Both the position numbers and the translations under genes were made by a program. Under the pieces are notes generated by a model, which saw only the letters and a list, made by a program, of their open reading frames with translations, was not told where the DNA came from and searched no databases. From assembly GCA_030615435.1 (NCBI GenBank), contig JAUWZH010000018.1:1-17751 (forward strand): a stretch of 17,751 nucleotides of DNA, written 5' to 3'. Positions 1 to 6,416 of this stretch are shown here, in pieces; the stretch's first letter is position 1; each line of letters begins with the position of its first letter. The DNA comes from Candidatus Brocadiaceae bacterium (GTDB lineage: Bacteria; Planctomycetota; Brocadiia; SM23-32).

Positions 1-1239
1 ATCCGCCTCCCGGGCGTGGAGGAAGGGCACCTCTGCCTCAAAGACCATCGAGAAGCCTGCCGTGGCGCGGTAGAACTGCGCCGAGACCAGCGGGATGTTG
101 TCCTTCTCCCCGTCGAAGCCTGCGATGAGGTACATCGCGTCGTAGCGCCCGTTGGGAACCCTCAGGCGGATGCGCGCCGGATCCACCTCGGACGGGGCGA
201 CGAACCGATGCAGCTCAGAGCGCACCGGCCCGTGGCCCTCCATGTTGCCTTCCCGCAGGGAGCTGCGGCCCACGTCAATGTGGTCGGCCCCCTCGTTCAG
301 CCCGGGGTCGGCGAAGCTGAAGGGGATGCCCTCGACCATTACGGTCCGCCCGACCGGCAGGGCGTCCGACCGCACGCCCGCCCCCTCCGCGAGGGCCCTG
401 TCGCGGACGTACCCGTCAAGTGCGATGGGCTCGTAGAGCGCCCCGTGCGTCACGAGGGGCTTGACCGACATCGAAGCCAGCCGGGCGCCGCGCACCAGTT
501 CCACCTGAATCGCCCCCGATGTCTTGAGGTCCTCGCCCTGGTGATCGAGAACGAGCCGTCCGTCCACCCATGCCCGCGCCCAGTCCGCACCGATCTGGTA
601 TCGAATGTAGAACCACTTCCGGGCAGCGGTGGGCAGCTCGGCCATGTCCCTCTCGATGCCAGCCCGGACCTGCGGGTCCCACGTCGGCAGGATCTTCCGG
701 TAGGCCCGCAGGGCGTAGTTGAACCCCCGGCCGCCCTTCCGCGGGCTGAACCCGGCCATTTTGGGATTGGAGTGGATGAACCGATTGCCCGCAAGCGGGG
801 GGCCTGAGATGCTGGCATTGCCGTCCTGGCCGCAGGTGATCGCGAGCCGCAAACCGGCGCTGTCGCTGTCCTTGCACACGGTGATGGCGAAGCGACCGGT
901 GCCCTCTTCCCCGGCGGCCCGCACCAGGCAGGTGATCTCCACGTTGCTGCCGTAGATGGTCTTGCCCGTCAGAGTAAGCCCGCCGGGGTCCTCACAGACG
1001 AGCACCTGCCGCCCGATCGTCTCATCGCGCTCGATCCGATAGGGCCTTCCTTCCCCGCGTGCCTCAAAGCGCCAGGCAGCGGCGGGGGATCCGAGGACGA
1101 GCTCCAGGCCTGGGTCCGGCGAATCCTCTCTCTCTTGCCACCATGAAGGTGTTTCCTTTGGCTGCGCGCCGGCAGTGTAGACAACCGACCCAACGAACAG
1201 CAGTGCGATCACGACACAGACGAGAGATCTCATTTTCAT
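1..1239 (-). CDS. Exported lectin-like (LamG/concanavalin-type) protein, C-terminus cut by window edge
   Basis: Open for 413 codons from ATG at 1239 to the left edge with no stop, so the C-terminus is missing. AAAGGA lies 8 nt before this ATG; a second ATG two codons on is the alternative. The N-terminus is a clear Sec signal peptide: MKMRSL, a hydrophobic run of about 15 residues, then a cut near AGA/QPK at residues 24-27. Residues of about 50-260 look like a beta-sandwich with the phrase WFYIRYQIGADWARAWVDGR and then a VELVRGARLASMSVKPL strand, a style typical of LamG or 3-keto-disaccharide-hydrolase-like (DUF1080) folds. A second region from about 290 (VMVEGIPFSFADP, then HIDVGRSSLREG) resembles the polysaccharide-binding modules of secreted planctomycete-type proteins. 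The substrate is unknown; carbohydrate binding is an inference. It starts 4 nt after the stop of the small gene upstream, so the two are probably co-transcribed. Confidence 0.8.
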   Translation of the reverse strand, partial: MKMRSLVCVVIALLFVGSVVYTAGAQPKETPSWWQEREDSPDPGLELVLGSPAAAWRFEARGEGRPYRIERDETIGRQVLVCEDPGGLTLTGKTIYGSNVEITCLVRAAGEEGTGRFAITVCKDSDSAGLRLAITCGQDGNASISGPPLAGNRFIHSNPKMAGFSPRKGGRGFNYALRAYRKILPTWDPQVRAGIERDMAELPTAARKWFYIRYQIGADWARAWVDGRLVLDHQGEDLKTSGAIQVELVRGARLASMSVKPLVTHGALYEPIALDGYVRDRALAEGAGVRSDALPVGRTVMVEGIPFSFADPGLNEGADHIDVGRSSLREGNMEGHGPVRSELHRFVAPSEVDPARIRLRVPNGRYDAMYLIAGFDGEKDNIPLVSAQFYRATAGFSMVFEAEVPFLHAREAD

Positions 1240-1243
1240 CACT

Positions 1244-1381
1244 TCATTCCTTTCCGAGATACGCGCTAATGCTCCGCGAGTCAAAGGCCCGGTTCTTGAA
1301 AACGAGCCTGTCACCGACCGTGTAGTGGGGGCACTCGCCGTTGACGTCCACCACCGCAGCCTCGACCTCTTGCGTACCCAC
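1244..1381 (-). CDS. 45-residue protein resembling the N-terminal part of TIGR04076-type proteins
   Basis: GTG at 1381 is preceded by a near-perfect Shine-Dalgarno GGAGGT at 1388-1393 with a 6-nt gap, which decides this start over the ATG at 1402, which lies inside a poor context. The product is short and has one Cys. Its middle reads VVDVNGECPHYTVGDRLVF, which resembles the opening strand and Cys-Pro/VGD motif of small TIGR04076-family proteins. Those are usually about twice as long and continue into a second conserved half that is absent here; the tail SRSISAYLGKE does not match and no frame downstream restores it. It could be a truncated family member or an independent microprotein. Function unknown. 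Its stop lies 4 nt before the start of the exported lectin-like gene, and a candidate promoter lies at 1434-1462. Confidence 0.55.
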   Translation of the reverse strand: MGTQEVEAAVVDVNGECPHYTVGDRLVFKNRAFDSRSISAYLGKE

Positions 1382-1387
1382 CGCCCA

Positions 1388-1393
1388 ACCTCC
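1388..1393 (-). promoter_or_regulatory. Shine-Dalgarno GGAGGT of the 45-residue gene
   Basis: GGAGGT on the minus strand, 6 nt before GTG at 1381. It lies downstream of the ATG at 1402, so it supports the GTG and not the ATG as the start. Confidence 0.6.
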
Positions 1394-1433
1394 AAGAGCC
1401 ATGTCCGCGCGGAAAGAAACCGCGTGGTGCACA

Positions 1434-1462
1434 AGGCTACCCTGCCGCCGCGGCCATGTCAA
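1434..1462 (-). promoter_or_regulatory. Candidate sigma-70 promoter for the small gene and exported protein
   Basis: Consensus TTGACA at 1462-1457, a 17-nt spacer, then TAGCCT at 1439-1434 (3 of 6 matches). It would start RNA near 1427, about 46 nt before the GTG at 1381. The perfect -35 and exact spacing argue for it; the weak -10 argues against. It sits in the 185-nt gap after the ATPase gene, so the last two leftward genes may be a separate unit. Confidence 0.4.
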
Positions 1463-1566
1463 ACTCATCGCGGCTTGAGAGGATGGCTTCGCGCCGGCCA
1501 GGTCCGGCAGCGCCCTGCGGGCCGGCAGGCGCATCCTGCGCGCGCTCCAGGGGCGCGATGTGCGTC

Positions 1567-4500
1567 CTATTCTGCCGCAACCTCCCCGTCCCGCAGCATG
1601 AAGAAAGCCGTCGAGGGTGCGGCCTCGCGCATGAGGTCGCACGTCTCAGGATGGCAGGTAAAGAGGAGGACCTGGTGCGTTTGGGTCAGTTCCAGCACGG
1701 CCTCGACAGCGGCCCTGGCGCGGCGGGGGTCGAAATTGGCGAATATGTCGTCCATCACGACCGGCAGGGGTTCCTGACGCCGCCCGAACTCCCGTATCAG
1801 CCCCAATCGCACTGCGAAGTAGAGTTGTTCCTTCGCGCCGCGGCTGAGTTGATCCATCTGCTTGCGCTCCTCGCGCCCGTCCAGGACCTGGAGTGTGGCC
1901 TGCCCGGCGGGTGCAACGATCTGTCGGTACTGCTCGTGGGTTATCCGCCTGAAGAACTCGCTGGCGTCCCTTATTACGGCCGGCTGCCTGTCCCTCTCGT
2001 ACCGCTGCCTGGCCTCGTCGAGCAGGGCGGCGGCAAGGGCGCGCACACTCCATTTGCGGGCCTCGCCGCGCAGCCTTGAGAGCAGGGTTTCCTGCCTCAG
2101 GCGCAGTTCGCCGCAATCGTGCTCGGATTCCAGGCTGCGCAACTGTTCCCGGAGCCTGCCCCGTTCGTCGAGGGCCGCCTCGAGCGCGCGGCGCAGTTCT
2201 TGCAGTACGCTCTCGGCCTCGCTCCTCCGGTTCTCCTCCCGTTCACGTGTGGTCTGGCTCAGTTCTTTCTCCAGCGCCGCCAGATGCTCGCCGGGGCCGG
2301 CTATCTTCTCCAGGGCGACGTTCCGACGATTGGCGTCTTCTTTCAGTCTCTGACGTCGCTCCCAGATGCCTGCGCGGTTCCTGAACTCTTCGCACTGGGC
2401 GGCCCCGGCACTTTCGAGAAGCCCGCTCTTCTCTGCCTCCGCATCTCGTTGCTTTTCTCTCAATTGCTCGAGTTCTCGCTTTAGCTCCTGAACCCTCTCT
2501 TTCAGCCCGTCGCGCAGGCTCCTGTTGGAGCGAGCGGTTTCCAGGTCCTTCGAGAAGCGGTCTGCAAGTTGTCCCACGTCTGCCGGCTCAGGCGCGGCCT
2601 CTCCACGGCGTTCCGAGATGCGAGTGACATCCGCTCGATACTCGTCCACCGTCCGCTGCATGAGGGCAATGCGCTCCCCGAGGCCTTCGACGTCGTACTG
2701 GTGCTTCAGACATTCCCCTATTGTCGTTACCATTTCCAGGGCCCCGTCGGGACTGACGTCCCCGCGCAGTCCGACGGAGGCCAACCAGCCGGCCCATTTC
2801 TGCACTGCTTGGGAAAGGGCTACCTCGGCCTTCTGGGCCACCTGCTTCGCCTCTTGATGCTGCCGGCGGGTGGCGTCCGATTGCTCGGAGGCTGCATTCA
2901 CGCGTTCCAGTGCCGCCGTCCACCGGCGGTGCTTTTCGAGCTCATCTTCGCCGTCCTGGATGAGCGCGTCGGCCGCCTCTTCGTCGGAAGGCGCCTCCAC
3001 CTGGAGTTCGCTGCAGAGCCCGGCCATGTCCTCCTCGGCTTCAGCGAGGCTGCGGAGGTGTTCTCTTTCTCGCCCGTTGAGCCCTGCCAGCCGCTGCTCC
3101 ACCGTTTTCAGGTAGGTTTCCAACTGCTGGCGTTCTTCCGAGACGCGTTGCGCCCGCCGGCTTCTGAGCAGCCAGTAGATGCCCGCGGCGGCCACGCCGA
3201 GCAGGCCGCCGAGCGCGAGGGCTGCCGGCCAACTGGCCAGCGCCCCGAGCGACGCCCCGACCAGAACGCCTGTAACGATGGCGAGGGGAACCGGCCACCG
3301 TGGAAGGCCGACGGCGACCCTTCGAAGCTGCCCGGCGAGGTGCTCCTTTTCCGACTCGAGGTCTTTCGTCCTCTCCTCGTCGTGCTCCTTTTCCGCCTGC
3401 AGTCGCAAGTGCCTGCGCACGAGGCGGGCGAGCTTTCTGAGCATTTCGCGCCGTTCATCGAGGGCCGCCCGGTCCTTCTGAGCAGGCTCAGGAGTCTCTG
3501 CAAGGGCCTTTCGGGCCACCTCCTGTTTTTCAGCCGCCTCCCCGTGTGCCTTCCCGGCATGCTCTGCGGCTCCCTGGGCCTCGCGCAGGGAGGTCTCCTC
3601 CTCCTGCATCGTCTTGCGATGGCTGCGAATCACGTCCCGTTCGGCAATCGAGGTGTCAAAGGCCCTGAGCCGTTCCACGTCCCATTCGGCTCCGAGCTCC
3701 CGCAGGGCTTCGGCGACCCTCTTGCCGGCGTCGTTCAGTTCCTGTGTGACCGCCGGGAGATCGCTCAGGGCGCTGTCGTAGTGGTCCCTTCTTCGCTGGA
3801 GCCTTGTGATTTCCTCGCTCTGTTCCAGGACGCGCTCGTCAACGACCACAGCATCCAGTTTTTTCCTGTGCTGATTCCACTCGCTTTCCGAATCCCTGAT
3901 CTGCTCGGCGAGCCCGGTGAGCTTGTCTTCGAGCCTTTCGAGGCGGGCTACGCCGTCCTGAGGGAAAGAATCTATCTGCGGCAGCTCCGCGAGTTCCTTT
4001 TCTGAGTTGCCGAGCTCAATCCAGTCTTCCCACGCATCCAGGAGTCGTTTCGCCCCGTCGCACCTGTTTTTCGCGGCCCCTTCATCGCGCTGCAAGTCTG
4101 CGATCTTGCGCTCGGCGCCGGCAAGCTCCGCGTGCAGCCTGTCGAACTCCTCAATGTCCCTGGAGCGCTCGCTGAGTTGCCTTCTGAGCCCTTCCAACTC
4201 CCTCAAGATGACGTTGACGATGGGCTTGCTGCCGCCCGGCTTGAACAAGAGGCCCTTTTCCTTCTGAAGGTCACCCACCAGCTCGCTCAGGGGCACCTTC
4301 CCGGTTCCCATGCCTGCGCTGTAGATTGCCCCCGTGACGGTTTCGTCGTCGAGGCTTTCGAACTGTTGAAGCTCGTCGAGGCTGAAAGCGAAGACGTTGC
4401 GGAAAACGTCCGCAGTGGCGAATCCGAGCAGTTGCTTCAGCACCTCCTCGCCGCCCCTCGCCCCATCGGGCAGCGTAACGCTCACCGGCCCACCGCGAGG

Positions 4501-4770
4501 ACCCTCGCGCCGCTCGATTACGTAACGCCCATCCCCGGGGGAGACTACGACGATCCGCCCCCCGTATCGCCCGCCTCGCAGCGGGGGATAGGGATTCTCG
4601 CGTCCTCGACGGTCGGGGAATCCGAAGAAGATGCGGCGCACGAACGCAAGCAAAGTGCTCTTGCCCGCCTCGTTGTCCCCCTGGATTACGGAGAGACCGG
4701 GCGCTATCGGCCCCAGGAGCACGTCGTGGAACATCCCGAAACCGTCAATGTGAATCTCCGCAATCCTCAA
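1567..4770 (-). CDS. yhaN: YhaN-like AAA ATPase with coiled coils and a central membrane hairpin (SbcC/Rad50 relative)
   Basis: SMC/Rad50-type ATPase of 1067 residues, the expected partner of the nuclease encoded just upstream; the pair is likely to act on DNA ends or in repair. Walker A is GDNEAGKS at residues 31-38, followed by the FGFPDRRGRENPYPP and GGRYGG region characteristic of the YhaN/AAA_27 family. Long heptad-rich, Glu/Arg/Lys-rich coiled coils run from about 190 to 930. Near 488-536 two hydrophobic segments separated by a short turn predict a membrane hairpin, as known for YhaN-type proteins. The ABC signature LSRGAKEQLYFAVRL lies near 970-985 and Walker B PVVMDDIFANFD near 1001-1012, followed by a late His in FTCHPET. 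There is no CxxC zinc hook, unlike true SbcC/Rad50. The TTG start overlaps the stop of the nuclease gene (TTGA) and has a GGAGGAGG site; no ATG precedes the IAEIHIDGFGMF strand. Confidence 0.9.
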   Translation of the reverse strand: MRIAEIHIDGFGMFHDVLLGPIAPGLSVIQGDNEAGKSTLLAFVRRIFFGFPDRRGRENPYPPLRGGRYGGRIVVVSPGDGRYVIERREGPRGGPVSVTLPDGARGGEEVLKQLLGFATADVFRNVFAFSLDELQQFESLDDETVTGAIYSAGMGTGKVPLSELVGDLQKEKGLLFKPGGSKPIVNVILRELEGLRRQLSERSRDIEEFDRLHAELAGAERKIADLQRDEGAAKNRCDGAKRLLDAWEDWIELGNSEKELAELPQIDSFPQDGVARLERLEDKLTGLAEQIRDSESEWNQHRKKLDAVVVDERVLEQSEEITRLQRRRDHYDSALSDLPAVTQELNDAGKRVAEALRELGAEWDVERLRAFDTSIAERDVIRSHRKTMQEEETSLREAQGAAEHAGKAHGEAAEKQEVARKALAETPEPAQKDRAALDERREMLRKLARLVRRHLRLQAEKEHDEERTKDLESEKEHLAGQLRRVAVGLPRWPVPLAIVTGVLVGASLGALASWPAALALGGLLGVAAAGIYWLLRSRRAQRVSEERQQLETYLKTVEQRLAGLNGREREHLRSLAEAEEDMAGLCSELQVEAPSDEEAADALIQDGEDELEKHRRWTAALERVNAASEQSDATRRQHQEAKQVAQKAEVALSQAVQKWAGWLASVGLRGDVSPDGALEMVTTIGECLKHQYDVEGLGERIALMQRTVDEYRADVTRISERRGEAAPEPADVGQLADRFSKDLETARSNRSLRDGLKERVQELKRELEQLREKQRDAEAEKSGLLESAGAAQCEEFRNRAGIWERRQRLKEDANRRNVALEKIAGPGEHLAALEKELSQTTREREENRRSEAESVLQELRRALEAALDERGRLREQLRSLESEHDCGELRLRQETLLSRLRGEARKWSVRALAAALLDEARQRYERDRQPAVIRDASEFFRRITHEQYRQIVAPAGQATLQVLDGREERKQMDQLSRGAKEQLYFAVRLGLIREFGRRQEPLPVVMDDIFANFDPRRARAAVEAVLELTQTHQVLLFTCHPETCDLMREAAPSTAFFMLRDGEVAAE

Positions 4771-6026
4771 GAATCCTCCTCCACCAGCCTGTCGAGACAC
4801 AGGGATTCGGCCTCCTCCAGGAGGGAAAGCATCTGCTCCTCGCCGGGCACATCCAGGTACTTCCGGCACAAGCGGTGCTCGTACAGCGTCCTGAGGAGGT
4901 CCGGCAACTCGCTCCGGCGGTCGGGATTCTCTCTGTAATCGGCAACGAGCCCCAACAGGTCCCCGACGATGTCCTGCGACTGGCGTCGAGAGGCGATATC
5001 CACGCTCGGCCGCGTCTGCACGGCGATCCTGTCTACCCAGACGGCCGGGGTGAGGTCGCGGCCATACTCGCGCAATTGCTCCAGGAGGTCTTCGGCATAG
5101 CCGGGGCGCTGGAGCGTCTTGTGGAGTGGCCCTCGCCCGCTCAGGGTCAGTCGGCAGACGCATGGGCGTTGCCCGGCACTTGCCTGAATCCCACGGACGC
5201 TCTCCTCCAGTGCCCTCAACAGCTTCTCGTCGGTGTCAATGGACTCAATGCTTATCTCCTCGTTCGCCCAGCGGACGGCATCCGTGGGAACGAATTCGGT
5301 CCGCACCTGTTTTTCGGCGCTCACTTCAACGAAGAAACACCCCCGGTCGCCTGATTCATTTACGTGTCGTCCCTGCGTATTGCCGGGATAAACGACGGTA
5401 GGATTGTCCGCCGAGAGCACGTTCCTGGAGTGCACGTGTCCCAGGGCCCAGTAGTCGAGCCCGGCGCCCGCGAGGTCGCCGAGTGTGCAGGGGGCCCAAT
5501 CCTCGTGCCCGGTATCGCCCCCGACGTTGCAGTGCAACAGCCCGATCTGAGGAACGGGCGACTTGGAGGGCTTGAACCTGCGGGCAAGGTTGGCCTTGAT
5601 CTGGCGTCGGGGAAAACTGATCCCGTGGACAATGGCGCACGGGTCGCCGTCGCGTTCGAAGAGGACCGATTCGACCTCTCTTCCGCCGAAGACGTGTGTG
5701 CCCTCGGGCCACTGGAGCGACGAGGCCCAGCCGTCGAGCGGGTCGTGGTTGCCGTGCGCGATGAAGGAACGGATGCCCGCCTCGCTGAGCTTCCGCAGCC
5801 CGTCCCGGAAGGCCAGTTGGGCCCTCAGGCTCCGATCCGCACCGTCGTACACATCCCCGGCGACCAATAGGAAGTCGGCGGAGCGCTTCATGCAAAGCTC
5901 GATGACGTTCTCGAAGGCCTGAAACGTTGCGCTCTTCAGCAGATCGGCGAGCTGGGCGTCCACTTCCCCGAGGCCTGCGAAGGGGCTGTCCAGGTGCAGG
6001 TCAGCAGCATGGACAAACGAAATCAC
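4767..6026 (-). CDS. yhaO: YhaO-like metallophosphoesterase DNA nuclease (SbcD/Mre11 family)
   Basis: A 419-residue calcineurin-like phosphoesterase, close to the usual YhaO length of about 400. All metal-binding motifs are visible in order: HAADLH with D9 and H11, GDVYD at 57-61, GNHD at 92-95, the His in GLLHCN at 165, and GHVH at 196-199. The C-terminal 200 residues form the capping region that would contact the ATPase. Mre11/SbcD enzymes are Mn-dependent exo/endonucleases that work with a Rad50/SbcC ATPase; here the partner follows directly with a 4-nt overlap, so translation is probably coupled. The GTG start at 6026 is chosen because AAGGAG (6033-6038) precedes it by 6 nt and the first strand MISFVHAADLH begins at once. 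The frame stays open far upstream to 8378, but that part is antisense to the next gene and has no family match. Confidence 0.92.
   Translation of the reverse strand: MISFVHAADLHLDSPFAGLGEVDAQLADLLKSATFQAFENVIELCMKRSADFLLVAGDVYDGADRSLRAQLAFRDGLRKLSEAGIRSFIAHGNHDPLDGWASSLQWPEGTHVFGGREVESVLFERDGDPCAIVHGISFPRRQIKANLARRFKPSKSPVPQIGLLHCNVGGDTGHEDWAPCTLGDLAGAGLDYWALGHVHSRNVLSADNPTVVYPGNTQGRHVNESGDRGCFFVEVSAEKQVRTEFVPTDAVRWANEEISIESIDTDEKLLRALEESVRGIQASAGQRPCVCRLTLSGRGPLHKTLQRPGYAEDLLEQLREYGRDLTPAVWVDRIAVQTRPSVDIASRRQSQDIVGDLLGLVADYRENPDRRSELPDLLRTLYEHRLCRKYLDVPGEEQMLSLLEEAESLCLDRLVEEDS
4775..4782 (-). promoter_or_regulatory. Ribosome binding site inside the yhaO 3' end, setting the TTG start of yhaN
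   Basis: GGAGGAGG on the minus strand ends 4 nt before TTG at 4770. It is embedded in the last codons of the nuclease gene (VEEDS, stop), and the TTG shares bases with that stop. This supports coupled translation of the two subunits. Confidence 0.6.
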
Positions 6027-6116
6027 GCCCCGCTCCTTTTTCGACTTCCCGGGTCCTCCCGGACCGGCGTTGAGGGCGAGCAGACGCCTCACTTCCTCCG
6101 CCCCCACTGCCCCCAG

Positions 6117-6145
6117 AGCATACCACCGCGCCGGGGCGCAATCAA
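6117..6145 (-). promoter_or_regulatory. Candidate promoter of the yhaO-yhaN operon
   Basis: TTGATT at 6145-6140 (4 of 6), a 17-nt spacer, and TATGCT at 6122-6117 (4 of 6). RNA would start near 6110, giving a leader of about 84 nt. The same TATGCT hexamer is used in the candidate promoter of the DtxR-type gene. The spacer carries a GC palindrome that might bind a regulator. Confidence 0.45.
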
Positions 6146-6257
6146 CGCGAGGGCAGCGTGATGTTTCCCGGCCCCCCAGCGGCGCCTTTTCGGAGGGCTT
6201 CGCAAGGTGCGCCGCCCTTGGGCCGGGCCCTTCATACCACCCTGCGAGACAAACGAG

Positions 6258-6287
6258 TTGACATGGCAAAAGGGTTGGCACAATACT
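6258..6287 (+). promoter_or_regulatory. Candidate promoter of the transglutaminase/GH42-like operon
   Basis: Perfect TTGACA at 6258-6263, an 18-nt spacer, and AATACT at 6282-6287 (4 of 6). RNA would start near 6294, about 123 nt before the chosen ATG at 6417. This also argues that translation does not begin at the upstream GTG at 6207. Confidence 0.5.
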
Positions 6288-6293
6288 GTCTGC

Positions 6294-6322
6294 CCTGTCC
6301 TGGCCGGAAGGGCCGGGATAGG
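6294..6322 (+). other. Strong hairpin at the predicted transcript 5' end
   Basis: CCTGTCCTGGCC (6294-6305) pairs with GGCCGGGATAGG (6311-6322) around a 5-nt loop GGAAG: a 12-bp stem with two G-U wobbles and no bulge. It starts almost exactly where RNA from the TTGACA promoter should begin. It could protect the RNA 5' end, or as DNA be a binding site at the start point. It is not followed by a T run, so it is not a simple intrinsic terminator. Confidence 0.5.
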
Positions 6323-6416
6323 AACGAGAACGTGGAGACGTCTCGGCACATCGCCGCCGGCTGCGTGGCTGCGGCTCACCGTCCACGAGGCCGTTTCGGC
6401 TGCACCGGAGGAAACG

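Larger units (their letters stand above)
6027..6416. other. Divergent intergenic control region
   Basis: 390 nt between the leftward nuclease gene and the rightward transglutaminase-like gene. It holds a candidate promoter on each strand and a 12-bp hairpin at the predicted 5' end of the rightward RNA. A short GC inverted repeat, GCGCC-GG-GGCGC at 6128-6139, lies in the spacer of the leftward promoter. GGTCC-TCCC-GGACC at 6052-6065 could form a small hairpin just upstream of the nuclease ribosome binding site. I see no credible small gene: the open frames here have no family match and no protein-like composition. Confidence 0.6.

Noticed and set aside
1470..1566. Terminator after the ATPase gene
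   Set aside because: Several GC-rich stems are possible (for example GCGCCTGC with GCAGGGCGC, one bulge) but none is followed by a T run, and such stems are common by chance here.
2569..4005. Plus-strand open frame of 478 codons opposite the YhaN-like ATPase gene
   Set aside because: It is antisense to clear Walker/coiled-coil coding sequence, its translation is rich in Pro/Leu/Arg without any domain, and long antisense frames are expected at this GC content.
6277..6293. Possible sigma-54 promoter (TTGGCAC followed by TGC)
   Set aside because: The GG and GC dinucleotides are three bases too far apart for a -24/-12 element; the sigma-70 reading fits better.
6207..6416. GTG at 6207 as start of the transglutaminase-like protein
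   Set aside because: A GGAGG lies 10 nt before it, but the added 70 residues look non-coding and it precedes the TTGACA promoter at 6258; ATG 6417 has a better site.
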